From Eretmocerus hayati (lineage: Eukaryota; Arthropoda; Insecta; Hymenoptera; Aphelinidae): a stretch of DNA of 64,000 nt. The notes under the pieces are model-generated. The model was not told the DNA's origin, searched no databases, and saw only the letters and a program-made list of their open reading frames with translations. This document shows, in pieces, positions 13,401 through 25,962 of this stretch. The stretch lies in contig CM056744.1 of the NCBI GenBank assembly GCA_029851415.1, forward strand, positions 115,383,838-115,447,837, in the 5' to 3' direction. The translations under genes and the position numbers were made by a program. Within the stretch, counting starts at the first letter, position 1, and every line of letters starts with the position of its first letter.

Positions 13401-16400
13401 ACGACCAGACGAGAAATTAGCTCATCCAACACTCTCCTACAGAGGACTCATACCCTACTGCGTTTTCAAGAAAAGTCATTTCGCACATAGAGGTCTATAC
13501 AGACAACACAGACCCCTATAAATTTTTTTTTTTTTTTCCAACCCAACGAAGCATCATAGCAGCAGGGCACCCATAAATCGCAACAAATTCTCTCCTCCCG
13601 CACACACATATCCCACCATTCTTGTACATATAAAATCTAAAATGATATTTCTGTATCGTCGACGAAGACGAAGACACTCTATTCTTGATGCTTCTCTTCT
13701 CTCAAGCAATCCAGTTCATCCTTATAAGACACTGTCCATGAGTTCCTGACCAGATCCTCCTGCACTTGACCGTTATTAAATATAAAATCGTATTTTTACG
13801 ACGTTCTGTAATATTATATGCCACGTATGATACAGTACTTTTTGCTGCGGTGGCGAATCGTATATATAGAAGATGATAGTAGGGTTTACAGTATAGAGGT
13901 TATACAGCCACCGTAAACGTCAAACAATAAAATATTGCAGCAATTAACAGCGCCGCTTTCGATATACTCCCGCCATTCTCTTTCCATCACAAGCAGAGCA
14001 AACCTAACCTATTCGTCTTGGGGCGAAAAAATTACGCAAGGCTAAAAATATTTGCGTCTGGACGGGTGGCGGCGGCGCAGTATTAATCCTCCCAATTATT
14101 AAAAAGTTTCTAACCTCTCTTTTCGCTGAACTGTATATATATTGTGAGAGCTGCTGCAGCACGCGAGGGTTTGGATAAAAGATTAGGACGAGCCGCTGGA
14201 TGGTTTTCTAGAGGAGCATAAATCAGACATATAAGTCTTCTTTTTGGAACGATGGCTAATCATTCGCATGTGAGCTGATGTTGCGTGCAAGAGAGTGAGA
14301 GACGAATAGCATGATGGTTTGGGACGATTTTGATGATATTTCAAGATTGATGACTGCAGTCTTGGCAGATGAGTGGGTTCTCAAAGTCTGATGCTCAACA
14401 TCTCATGTGGATATGTGCATTTCTTCGAAATGATTTTGATGCACGAAATGATTCAATCTTTGGAGGTTATGTACGGGCATTCCTCTTTGTGGAACTGATA
14501 GATCTACATTTTTTTTTTGAATGTGTCCTGGTTACAACGATATTTCGAGAGTATGTAAAGATAAGAAGTTGAAGGACGATTCTGTGACTGTGTGAACTGG
14601 GAAGGTGTTTTAAGTCACTGCAAGGATAGTATAGGCAAGAGGTGAAATTAGCATAAGCCGGGATCTCAATATAATTTGCATGGCAATGTTGTACTTGTTA
14701 GTGGCGTAAATTATAATGGTGAAAAAACATCGCTGGATACGATGTGCGTGCAGTAGTGAGGAGGGAATAATATTCTTTTGAGTAGAAGACTTGTGTACGT
14801 CATGCGTATGGAGCTATCTTGTCTTATCAGATTAAGTAACGAGAGAGGTTCTCGCGTGCGCATCAAACGTTGAAATGGTTTGGAAGATTGCAAGCAAAAC
14901 GAAGCAGAAATTCCTGGATTTGCAAATAGAAGTAGACTGCAGAATTCTTTTGTGGTGGGAAGAACAGAATTTCCTAGTTTTCAAGTTTTGAAGGTTACAA
15001 TAGTTTCTCAGGACTTCACAAAATTTTTGATGTGTGTGATATGAATTCTATAAGTACCTTTGAAACTCAAGTCAACTCCATTGATGATCCTTAGATAACC
15101 TAATTCATATACGATGCTAGAAAGGTGTATATTGAGGGACAACTGACCTCGTCATGGGGTATTCCGATAAATTCTTCCAGTTTCCATGAACTTCTGAAGA
15201 TGTTCCAACAGTAAATGTATTCCAAAATCGAATTTGAGTTGTCGATGTCTTAAAGATTGCAATATTTTATATTCATATGAAAATTCAAGGGTCAAGTTTT
15301 CATCTTGATAATAATAATCCAAGGAAACTTCTGGATGATGACTTTACCGGAGATTATTGCACTCATAGAAATGTGTCCAGGAGCCAAACGAACAAATTAT
15401 CATCGTTCTACCGATCAAGTCGAATCTCTCCTTGAAATTGTCCCTTTCCTGTTTACGAGGTATGAAATATCAAATTGTACTGCATCAATGAGCTAATAAA
15501 CAATAAAGATATAATTTTTAATATTTTCATCCACCAAAAGTCCTTCGAGAAGTAACGAGAATCGGACACAAAGCGACGGGTCATGTGTGCACATATTATA
15601 GCCTCTATATACGCAAAAGTGCACTCGTAGAAATTATGAGTGGAGATAAGCGTTACCGCAGAATCATGTAGAGATTTTCATATTTCAAACATCTAAAGTG
15701 TGAGTGCGCACAGCCCACCTAGTTCTTGAGACTCAATATAACGTCTCGAGGGCGGTCGGGATATGAAGGAAGGTTTAAAAGCGTTCTCGTGTACGAACGG
15801 GACGATCATCGTTGAGACTGCTTCTTCCATCGTATCTTGCGTATGAAAACGAAGATATTATTTCAATGAGAGTGTACCTGCTTATACCTTGTGCCCGTAA
15901 TACCCGTAAAATATAATCGCGTGATACTTTTGAGGCCATTGATGATACCATCTGAGAGTATAATACGCCAATTCATTGCCATTGTTGATAGAGTGAAGGA
16001 TGAAGGTGATTTTTCTAGGATTTAATGCAATTCTGTGATTAATTGATGACTTTTATCCCTTTTTATGTATTGATTGGATGTGTAAGAGACTATTCACCGA
16101 GCAGAGTATCCTTATTACTCGTTTTTGCGTGATCTTTTGATATCTTCATTGGGTTAGACCGCGCGATCTACAAGTGCATTGAATCATAGTAAAATAGAGA
16201 AAATTATCAACTCGCGACCGCTAACGGAATTTTGAAGTATTATTTCTCAAATAAACAACTTGAATGAAACCTATCTTTGAAAAGAAAAATTCAGGGATTA
16301 CAGTATTGAATATGGATGATTACGAGATAACTTACGTATTTAGAAGCCAAAAACGGCGGAGGTCGGGATTTGACCCAAAAATTGACTAGTTGAAATATAG

Positions 16401-17336
16401 CTGCAATTCGACTGCTCATCGGTGTTTTCCAATAAATCTGACATCCAGAAACGGTTCCCAGGTGGGCGTAGATGTTAGTCAATGTATGTGAAAGATATAA
16501 GCAAATTTCGATTTATTTTCGCCACGCATTTGGCATAAAAACTGATCTCATAGGCGTAAATCGAAACGAATCGTTCTTGCCGAATACACAGCACTTTTTG
16601 ACGGTGAGAGTCGACTGTAAGAGAATTTTTGGTCCCGAATATTGCATAGTGTTCGAGACCCAGTGGCCACAGCAAGGACATCTCTTATTTTGCAATGGGA
16701 AAATTTTCCATGAATCATCGTGCGGGAGGCTGTTCACGTAATTCATCACTCCGCTGATGGTGACATTTTGTTCTATGGTGGGTTATTGATAAATTACCTC
16801 GTTACCGTCATTGTAAGGCCGTTTGAAGCGATTCGCAAACCCGGAGTCGAATTATCGAGAAGTATTCGAAAAATTTGCAAAATTCCAGGACAGAATGTCA
16901 GGTGTGTTTGAACTATTTTAAAGAAAAACTTGATTCTCGGTTTGTACATAATATCATCTTTGCATGGCCCAAATTTGATGTTTGAGTGATACGGAACCGA
17001 GATTGAATGAGTATTTCGGTACATGATTGAAATGTGCAACTCCAATAAAGGACATGCCACGGTAAAGACATTTTGAGCACTTTTGGTAAGCTCATGTCAA
17101 CAGAAGACTCATATCCGCTCCCAGAACTATTGGGACATCTTCTGTTCAATATAATACACGAGATATCATCGTTCGACTCATCATATTTGGTTGTTTAATC
17201 TGAATGCGAGGTCAGGACATTAAAAGCATAAGTTATCTCAGAATCACCCATATCCAGGTACTCAACTTTCTTGTGTGATTTTTTTTTCTACAGTAATCGA
17301 AAATGGATTTTGTTTCATCACATCTTTGTAACACCA
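10500..17336. other. Gene-free stretch
   Basis: Nearly 7 kb without a supported gene. Notable sequences are a T tract at about 13520-13537 and short AT-rich runs. The longest frame (11011-11430, 139 codons) starts at GTG, has no early ATG and no domain. It could be intergenic, or intronic to a gene whose exons lie outside the window. Confidence 0.45.
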
Positions 17337-18311
17337 CACGGTGTTCCTGAACCAAGTCTATCCTCCGCTGACGACAGCAAGTGGGATTCTTCTTGAATAT
17401 GGTTCGGGACATCTGTGGGATCACAACCTACTAAGAATCAAAATTGCCACTTGGACCATTTTTTAAAAAAGGCGAAAAAACGTGTTTTTTCGATGATTTC
17501 CCCTTTTTCGACCTCAAAAACTCGAAAGAAACGCATTTTATCGAAAAATATGTGGAGCAACTTTTTGTAGAACTTAGGCCGATTAACAAAAAAGGTCTCT
17601 CACATTTTTCCATCTCCTGTTCCTGTAATGAACGTATTTCGTCTGAGACTCGTATTTTATCTGTCATTTTCCACGGTTTCGACCCCATAACTCGAAAGGA
17701 ACACATTTCATCAAAAAATATGTACATTAAATATTTGTAGATCTTCAATGGAAAAACAAGCAACATATGCACATATTCTTTCATGGAAGGCCTCCTGTTC
17801 TTAATACGAGTCTCAGACGAAAATACGTTTATTACAGGAACGGACGACCTTGTATCAAAAAATGAGTTTAGACCTTTTTGATTTATTTTTCAAAGATCTA
17901 CAAGAAATTACTGTACATTTTTTTCGATGAAATGCGTTCCCTTTGAGTTATGGGGTCAAAACCGTGAAAAATGACAGATAAAATACGAGTTTCAGATGAA
18001 CATACGTTTATTACAGGAACAGGAGGTCTTATATGGGAAAATGTGTGAGGACCTTTTTTGCTCATCGTTTCAAGTTCTACAAAAAGTTGCTCAACATATT
18101 TTTCGATAAAATGCGCTCCTTTCGACTTTTTGAGGGTGAAAAAGGGAAAAACATCGAAAAAACACGTTTTTTCGACTTTTTTAAAAAACCGGCCCAAGTG
18201 GCGATTTTGATTCTTAGTAGGTTGTGATCCCACAGATGTCCCGAACCATATTCAACAAGAATCCCACTTGCTGTCGTTAGCGGAGGGTAGACTTAGTTCA
18301 GGACCACCGTG
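17337..18311. mobile_element. 975-bp giant foldback element, near-perfect hairpin
   Basis: The left arm begins CACGGTGTTCCTGAAC and the right arm ends with its inverted copy. Over the outermost 118 bp I count about six mismatches. The arms run to about 17800 and from about 17860, so almost the whole element is stem. ACCA flanks both ends (17333-17336 and 18312-18315), a probable 4-bp target duplication. A module of about 40 bp containing CGTCTGAGACTCG occurs in each arm and again in the centre. Open frames on opposite strands (17444-17740 plus, 17898-18233 minus) give similar peptides only because the arms are copies. No transposase is encoded. Confidence 0.85.
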
Positions 18312-18315
18312 ACCA

Positions 18316-21200
18316 CATCAGGAAATTGTTTATCGTCGTCGTCGACCGAGGACTCATTCAAATTTTAGAGCAGCAAATTCTCTTGTATTAGCGAGTGTAT
18401 TGAAGAATAATTTGTTCTCTGATCTTGGCAGAAAGAGCAATGAGAATATGTTTTTTCTCAGATAAGAGATTCCGATCTCTAAATTTTCTCCTTTTCGTGT
18501 AATTTCCTGATAGCTACTAAATCGGCAAGCAAAAATTCCTTAGAAGTGATGCCACACGCGTAATTCTGCAGAACCTCAAATTTAACCATCTCTGCTCTGA
18601 GCTCACCTTCTCACCGTTTATCGAGGAATGCATCTTAATTATCGCTCGCTTACGTCCAAAAATGTCGGATTTCGGGTCAATTACGTGTCCAAACTTGCGC
18701 GCAAAAATTTTCCCATCTCCTTGCGACTCGTCAAACACACACTCAAGAGACTCAAAAAAAAATGTTCCATCCATTTAAGGTGAGCATCGTCACCTGCATC
18801 TGACTTTACGCTAACTGTCACTATACTACTATGTCGCAAAAAAAGTACAGGCGCAAAATTTCTTCGAGTCTTCGCACGAAAGAAGAGACACTGAAAGAGG
18901 GAGAGATCGTCATCAAAGGGACGCGTGCGGATCTTGAAAGGACGATTTTGTAGAGGAATGTGCAAAGAAGTGCAGTGTAAGTAGAGAAAGGAAAGATGCA
19001 TAGAAGGTATAGTGGATGAGAAATGAGAATGAGAAGGAAAGGAAAGATGAAGAGATCGGTGATTCTGTGGGTCGACTCTTTACAGACTTTTGAACGCAAG
19101 ATTGGGGTAATCGGGCTTTGGATGATGAATTTTGAAAGATTGCGGAGATTCAAGAGACTCTCCATGATTCATTTGGAGGAGCGATCGAGGTTGACTTAAG
19201 TACGCTGCAAAAATCCACGAAGAATTTATCAGGCGTCCAATATAACGTAATCATCTTAAAAGATGATCGATGCCCGAGCTGCTGTTGGGGAATCCCTTAC
19301 GAGATGTATGGAAGAGAATTTATCTTACTCAAAAGTGTTTGAAATGACTCTGTAAGAGAAAGCTTGACCAAATGAGCTACTAAAGAGTGTTTTCTCACTT
19401 TTTCAAAGTGTCATTTCATCTCACGGTTGAATTCGCATACAGAGAAGATATGTAAAATTCATAGTGGGGCCAATTAGATTGTCTTAGACCATTTTCGTAC
19501 AGGAAATATATACTATATCAGGATTTAGGCTTCCACTGGCCATTCAAAGATAGAGCTGATAAGTTCGGTGCCAGAATAACACCAAATGAATTTGATGGAC
19601 GTTATTGCAGGGTCGTATTGATTTCGTGTACTAACATTGTGAATTTTCAATTAGACCGGCGTTCACATTGTTAGATATAGTTGTGTTGGATGCCGATCGA
19701 CATTGAGTTTCTTGGGCATATATGGAATTTTACAATTTCTACTAACAATTTAAATTGAAATACAGAGTGTTATTATGTGGAGTGAACAGTTTTCAGTACC
19801 GCAAAGATTCCTGATCCTGCCTGACATTTGACGAATGTAATCATCATGTCACCAGACTCCTTTCAGAATACAGCATTTTCCATCAGATTTTGGTTAATAG
19901 TAGTGAGATTCCACAAGATTTATTTTTTATTATTTTAAAATTTTTCTAGGGCTTTTGCTCCCACCTCTAGCTCCCATACTACCGAGCTCATTCTATCAAT
20001 GTGAAATGGAACCACTATTGACTCAGAATCCTGAATGCAAATAGTTTGCCAGTTGAAAATTCGACATCAAGATGGAAGAGTAAGTTTCGTGAACAAATTG
20101 TTGAATTTACAAGTTAGTCAATTACCGTGGTAATAACAAATTTTCTTATTACGTATGCACAATGGTGAACACAAAAATGTGAGATGGAGAGATTCGCTTG
20201 CATGTCTTTTTACAAGAGTGTAGTATTGAAGCAAATATATTTGATTCCCGTCGGACATCAATCTTATCGACAAACGTTTCAGCGATGATTTCCTCATGCG
20301 GACTTGTTGTCTCGAAAAAAATGAGATTTGATGCTCGCAAATACAAAATTTCGTTCTGAGTACACACGATTGAGAATCAAACAATTTCTTAGCGAGGATT
20401 GTTCGCAAAGTTTGGCATCTTCTGAATTTAGCAGTAGGTTCAGAAAAATTGTAAAATTGGATGAACAATTTTTTGCAACGCGAATGATGATTACAGAACT
20501 ATTCTCATAAATATTGAGTTTCGTGCAATATCGAGAGATCTTGATATATCTTTATCTCATCAATTCGGAGCTTTAATTCCGCAACGATACGATTTTTCCG
20601 ATTCCAGAACTATTATTCGAGTAGAACACGCGTCCCTTCCAACAAATACACTCCAGCTTCGGGCTCACCACGCTAGATTTACTATCGCATTCGATTATTT
20701 TATCCTTGAGAAATCCATTTAACTTTGGGAATCATCAAATTGGTCGGGTCATAGAGTAATAATCCGTTGAGATCAATCTGTACATTCATTGAAGCGTCGA
20801 GTTTTACAGTCGAATCAAAAGCCCCGCGCCCCGCGCGGCGTGGCTGGAAAGCGTCTGCTACACAAACTAACCTGACCCTATTGGTCTTATTTTTTTACGA
20901 GAAGTACGTCGCGACTAGTGAGCCTGGTTTATTACTCTTCTACTGATACTTGCTGATACCTTATCATCGCTTATTTTGGTGAAGTAAGTCACGATTGTAT
21001 TCTGCAATTTTGAATTCAATCTACTTTGTTGTAGTGACTCTGAAGTACTGTGTGTTGTGTTGTGTAACGACCGTGGTTGTGTGTTCAATGAGGCACCCAC
21101 TTGAGTACACTCAAAGCAACTCGGCATGCTCTCTATTTCATGAGTATTTAAGATTATTTCCCGCAAGTTTTCGAGTTTTTTTCTCGATGAAGAAGTAAAA
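18316..21200. other. Gene-free stretch before the ankyrin gene
   Basis: No supported gene. A short GC-rich patch lies near 20820-20845. Open frames on both strands are short and featureless. The last part may contain promoter or leader sequence of the ankyrin gene, but no TATA box could be fixed with confidence. Confidence 0.4.
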
Positions 21201-21507
21201 GACGTCACACTAAGTAAGAAGTACAGCCAGTCATGATGAATAATGTGTGAATCCTGAATATACCATCACAACCGACCACTATCTTCACACATCTTGTACG
21301 TATTCTCTTTTTCTTCTTCCATTTCAAATTAGTCTAGCTCTATCACTAACATCATGAACATTCCTTAATTGTTCCAGAAAAGGATAAATTCAGATCGACT
21401 AGCTTTAATTAGATGGATGTAGCTACACATTTCGATTAAACTCACGTCAGTGCTGCAGGATAGTAAGTTTTTCATCTTTACTTGCAAGCGCTTTACTATC
21501 ACGAGTG

Positions 21508-24500
21508 ATGGAGATAGATGCAGAACCTCCCATTTGTCGAAGTCTCTTGAATGACAATCCTAGTGACCATCATGCTTTGCGTAAAGCAATTCAAAGTCGA
21601 AACAAGGATATGGTACTGCACCTTGTAAAAAGTGGCATTGACATTAACTATTCAAACAATTCATATCTTCCTTCTCAACATCCATTGCACTTAGCAATAA
21701 TATCAAGATGCCCAGTCATAACTAAAATCTTATTGGATAGAGGTGCTGACACTGGAGCAAAGGATATTATTAATGACACTCCCCTCATCCTTGCAGCCAA
21801 GATAGGGAACATGATCTTGGTTGAGATGCTTTTGTCACACAATGTGAAGAATTGTGCAAATGATGATAAATTGAGTCATCTACATATATCTTGTATGGCA
21901 AACAAAGTTAGCGTCATTAGGAAATTGATAATGAGTGCTCGTGGTAAAAATATCAATGCAGCTGTGAATAATGGTTCATTATTCTGGCCAGGTTATACTC
22001 CTTTGCACTTTGCAGTCCACTTTGGCTGCATTGATGCAGTAAAATATTTACTTAAATGTGGAGCTGATATTACTATAGGAGATTCTAGAAAATCAACTCC
22101 TTTACATCTCGCTGATTCTCAACGTAATGAGGAGATAATTGACTTGCTCTTAGCGGCTCATAGATATGAGTTCAGAAATCCTGTTAGTTCAATGGGCATA
22201 AGTCACTTCCACATTGCTTGCACAAGGGACAATATTTCTACCGTAGAACACTTCTTAAAGCTAGGAGAGAATGCTAATCTTGATGTCAGAAACACTGAAT
22301 CAAATGACACTCTTAACCCTTGGAATCGCTGGAGACCAATTTACTTTGCTGTATACTACAGATGCTCAGATGTTGTCCGATTTTTGTTGAAGGCTGGAGC
22401 TAGATTAGATGATTGGTACTTCCGTCATCTATTAGAACGAGAATATGAAAACCAGAGTAGTGATATCTTCAAACTAATTGCCACTGAACGGTCTGCATTT
22501 AATGGATATTACAGAGAGTTTAATGAGATTGCAGACTTGGATCTTCCATGCATAAATAATAATGTGATGGGACTTGAGCAGTTCTTATCAACTGGGGTGA
22601 CTACAAATCCATTTGATTACAATATTCCTATTCTCATAGGATGCACTCCACTTCATTTAGCTGTCAAATACAACTCCATAAAAGCAACGGAATCTCTCTT
22701 GGACCAGGGAGCAAATATCAATGTACAAGATTACAAGGGCGAAACACCAATTCACATTGCATTCAATCATAGATATACAGAATTATTCAATTTAATGTTG
22801 AAAAATCTGAACAATGATATTGAAAATGTAACCAGCGATGAAGGGCTGACAGTTTTTCATATGATCTGCACAACTAATCAAATACAAGTTGCAAAAAAAT
22901 TCATGAGAGCTGGCCTGAATATCAATGCTCAAGTGGGAAATGAATCTGTACGGTGGGCTGGGTTCACAGCTATCCATTTTGCATGTTTATTTAAACAAAC
23001 TGAAATGATTGAGTTCCTCCTTCAGCAGCAAGCACACACTTCAATACTCAACGATATGAGTTTGAGTCCTTATGATTTCATCGTGGATCATCTGAATCCA
23101 TATCATCCTCAGCAAAAAGTCTTGAAAACTTTGTATATGATCATCACTAGCCCATCTGATAGCGTGAAACAATTTTGTGATGGAAGGATCTCTCCACTGC
23201 ATCTTTTTTCCATTGATGAGATCGAAGATCTACAAGAGATGCAACAATACATCATCCAACATCCGAATGAAATCAATGATCTCACTCATTTGCCTAGATC
23301 TTGCTCATTCAACAGATGCACGCCATTGCATCTTGCCATGTTGTATGAAAATTATGGTCGAGTAAAACTGTTATTGGAGTATGGAGCCGACCCTTTTGCA
23401 AAGAACTCTGAGAATATGACTCCTCTCCAGTTTTGGTTCAACTACAGTGAGCCATATCTTCTGGAGTATGATCCAGTCCAAATTGAAAGCTGGTTCATGC
23501 TAGGAACACCAGCTCAAGGTTTGACACCGGATCACTTTTACATAGCATGTACTATGGGTTTCCTAAATGCCGTGGAATTCATACTAGATAATGTTCCTAA
23601 AGAAGATTTGAGAAAAAGCTATATCAATCATTGTGGAGAGAGAGGTCAGACTCCACTTCATTCTCTTCTAAACCCGATGTATGAAAGGACATCCATAACC
23701 GAAATCGTGTATCTTCTATTGAAGAATGGTGCCGATGTTAATGTGCGGAACTATAAACTTGAAACGCCCTTACTCGTTGCCTGTAGTTGTGATGAATTCA
23801 ATGATCTAAGTATATTTTTGAAATATGGAGCTGATATCAATGCTCGGGATGTGTATGGACGAACGGCTTTACATATTATGGCCTCTTCACGCTCTTTAGA
23901 GAACTCCGAAAAGAAAATAATTTCATTATTAGAGAATGGTGCGGACATAAACTTGATTGATGAACGTGGTTATACATGCTTATTGGACTTACCACTTCAG
24001 TTTGACGAAGCCTTTGATAAGTGGAATCGTCATCAGAAAACTAAAACTGTAATTTTTTTGAAACACGTAAAAAAGTTGCAATTGATAGGACGCTGCGTTA
24101 GTGAGATGAATTCAGGCGTTTATTCCGTTCTGGCAGGTAAATTTCACCAAGATGGTTGGTATGATGAGGAATCTTTCATTCGTGAGTGTGAAAACGAACT
24201 CAATCTGATGGAAACTGTGAGGGTCAACCATTTTACATCTTTAAAAGATATTTTATGCAAGAGTGATCGAGAATTGGCTATTCATTGTGAGAATACCGAC
24301 TTGCAGATGATGCTGGAAACAGAAAATTTCTATGAACAATACCCTGTCTATGGTTTTTTGGTAGTACTACAGATGAAGTGTGGAAGAGTTCAAAGATCCT
24401 TGTTGGTGAAGGCTAAAGATTCTTTGATGAATTTGATAAAAGTACTGTTACCTCGTTCATGTTTAGAGGAAATACTTCAATACCTCACGAATGAAGATTT

Positions 24501-24546
24501 AGAAAATATTATCAAAAGCGAAGGAGAAAAATTGAATCTAGTGTGA
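21508..24546 (+). CDS. Ankyrin-repeat protein with C-terminal PRANC-like motif
   Basis: An uninterrupted 1012-residue frame starting at ATG 21508; an in-frame GTG one codon upstream is not a plausible start. Residues of about 20-860 carry many ankyrin units with the TPLHLA / LLLxxGADxN signature, for example GYTPLHFAVHFG, GCTPLHLAVKYN and KNGADVNVRN. Some units are degenerate. The last 140 or so residues lack ankyrin repeats and end in LPRSCLEEILQYLTNEDLEN, which matches the F-box-like pattern of the PRANC domain (poxvirus ankyrin C-terminal). In poxviruses that motif recruits SCF ubiquitin ligase while the ankyrin units bind targets. Ankyrin-PRANC genes are known in parasitoid wasps and have been linked to Wolbachia. 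No signal peptide is seen, so an intracellular role is likely. Function here is inferred; the ankyrin call is certain and the PRANC call good but unverified. Confidence 0.92.
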   Translation: MEIDAEPPICRSLLNDNPSDHHALRKAIQSRNKDMVLHLVKSGIDINYSNNSYLPSQHPLHLAIISRCPVITKILLDRGADTGAKDIINDTPLILAAKIGNMILVEMLLSHNVKNCANDDKLSHLHISCMANKVSVIRKLIMSARGKNINAAVNNGSLFWPGYTPLHFAVHFGCIDAVKYLLKCGADITIGDSRKSTPLHLADSQRNEEIIDLLLAAHRYEFRNPVSSMGISHFHIACTRDNISTVEHFLKLGENANLDVRNTESNDTLNPWNRWRPIYFAVYYRCSDVVRFLLKAGARLDDWYFRHLLEREYENQSSDIFKLIATERSAFNGYYREFNEIADLDLPCINNNVMGLEQFLSTGVTTNPFDYNIPILIGCTPLHLAVKYNSIKATESLLDQGANINVQDYKGETPIHIAFNHRYTELFNLMLKNLNNDIENVTSDEGLTVFHMICTTNQIQVAKKFMRAGLNINAQVGNESVRWAGFTAIHFACLFKQTEMIEFLLQQQAHTSILNDMSLSPYDFIVDHLNPYHPQQKVLKTLYMIITSPSDSVKQFCDGRISPLHLFSIDEIEDLQEMQQYIIQHPNEINDLTHLPRSCSFNRCTPLHLAMLYENYGRVKLLLEYGADPFAKNSENMTPLQFWFNYSEPYLLEYDPVQIESWFMLGTPAQGLTPDHFYIACTMGFLNAVEFILDNVPKEDLRKSYINHCGERGQTPLHSLLNPMYERTSITEIVYLLLKNGADVNVRNYKLETPLLVACSCDEFNDLSIFLKYGADINARDVYGRTALHIMASSRSLENSEKKIISLLENGADINLIDERGYTCLLDLPLQFDEAFDKWNRHQKTKTVIFLKHVKKLQLIGRCVSEMNSGVYSVLAGKFHQDGWYDEESFIRECENELNLMETVRVNHFTSLKDILCKSDRELAIHCENTDLQMMLETENFYEQYPVYGFLVVLQMKCGRVQRSLLVKAKDSLMNLIKVLLPRSCLEEILQYLTNEDLENIIKSEGEKLNLV

Positions 24547-24888
24547 CTGTTGCCGGTGATTATTCATTTCCCAGATAGGATTCTAGTATACTTGAAAATA
24601 CTTATCAAAACGATAGAGCTAAAGTTCACAACGTTACCGTCCAATCTTGTGATCGAATTGCGGACAGAATTCTTCCAGTGTGGGATTATCGTTCCTGGAT
24701 CTGAAGAATGACAAAAATTGACTAGCCTCAATTTTGAGATGTTAATCCTTGAATATTTTCTTCCTTCCTCACAATCAATTTTATCACTGATTTCAATTTT
24801 AGCGACTTCAACCCCATTGCCCAGTACTGTTGTTAGAGAAGCACTTCCTTTTGTGAAAATTACATGCAGCATGTTTATTAATTTGTTG

Positions 24889-24894
24889 AATAAA
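24889..24894 (+). terminator. Candidate polyadenylation signal of the ankyrin gene
   Basis: First canonical AATAAA noticed downstream, about 340 bp after the stop codon. The position is plausible for a 3' UTR, but no transcript evidence is available. Confidence 0.4.
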
Positions 24895-24899
24895 CTGGA

Positions 24900-25811
24900 C
24901 GTGTCAACAAACGAATCTTGGAGTATCTACTTATTCTTTTCATGGAAGGGGAGGGTACACCCTAATTTTGAAGTCTGGCCTGAAAAATTATGGGGGTCTG
25001 AAGACCTGCATTCACATGTATTTTTTCGAGATAAAAACTATGGCATAGCCGGTTTTTCAAAAAAAAAAATTTCCGACCATTTTTATTCTCTGGCTTGCGC
25101 CTCCTTGTTCTCAACGTGTAGCCCCGCGCAATCTTTTCGAATCGCAATCATTCTGAATTGAGTGGTGGTGAGGCTGGCGTCATCACTCTGTACCTAGCTA
25201 AATTTAGAATATCAACGCAAACTCTTCATCAATACTTTGATGTCCATGCCGCGTATTGTTATAGAAAAGTCCTAGTATGCTGGAATCAAGTCGTAGCTTC
25301 GCTTTTGGATGAGAAAAAAACTGAAGAGGACTTTCTTCAACTCGGGTTGATTCGATTTTTCTAAAAATATGGTGGAATTTATTGGAATTTTTTCAATTGA
25401 ATTCTTGAATCTTGAAGGAATTTTATTTGAACGAATTTGCAATGTAGATCAACATGTTGGTTTAACCAATTATTCCAATGTGATGCTCAGATATATACGG
25501 CAGCGTAACGATATCCGCCATACTCGTAAGCTCCATCTTATTGCAAATGTTTATTTAGAATGAGAATGAGTGAGATAATTTCAAACCTTTGTTTCAATAT
25601 CAACTCATGGCATGGTGATTCGTTCTTTCTCCTACAAGGATAATACGAAGAATTGGAATAGCAGACATGAGAAATGGAAGCCCAAGTTGAATGAATTTCA
25701 ATACGAAGAAATCTCCCTAATGATTGTGTACAGTTCCGTATTTCTAGCTGAAAAACTAAACATTTCTTTGAAAATCATGAAATTGAATGGATGAAATTCA
25801 AACGAACCAAC
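24900..25811. other. Gene-free stretch
   Basis: No recognisable gene. Short frames at 25158-25364, 25369-25563 and 25612-25794 show no domain and follow one another in AT-rich DNA. Confidence 0.4.
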
Positions 25812-25962
25812 ACTCGGTAATGGTCTGAACTGACCCATTAGCTTCGATTAATCGATCGGGCTCAGCAACTTCAGACGCATAGCAACATACGTGCGAGAGT
25901 ACCTGAAGTTGCCAAACCCGATCGATTGATCGAAGCTAGGTCATTTCAGACCGTTGCCGAGT
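25812..25962. mobile_element. Hairpin MITE, 151 bp
   Basis: Arms of about 60 bp: the left begins ACTCGGTAATGGTCTGAACT and the right ends with its imperfect inverted copy at 25962. Both contain the CGATCGGG / CCCGATCG core and GCAACTTCAG. The loop is about 28 bp. No target duplication is obvious and no frame is present. Confidence 0.75.

Noticed and set aside
17444..18233. Two opposite-strand frames with similar peptides, first read as a duplicated gene pair
   Set aside because: The similarity follows directly from the arms of the 975-bp hairpin; conservation is as high outside the frames as inside.
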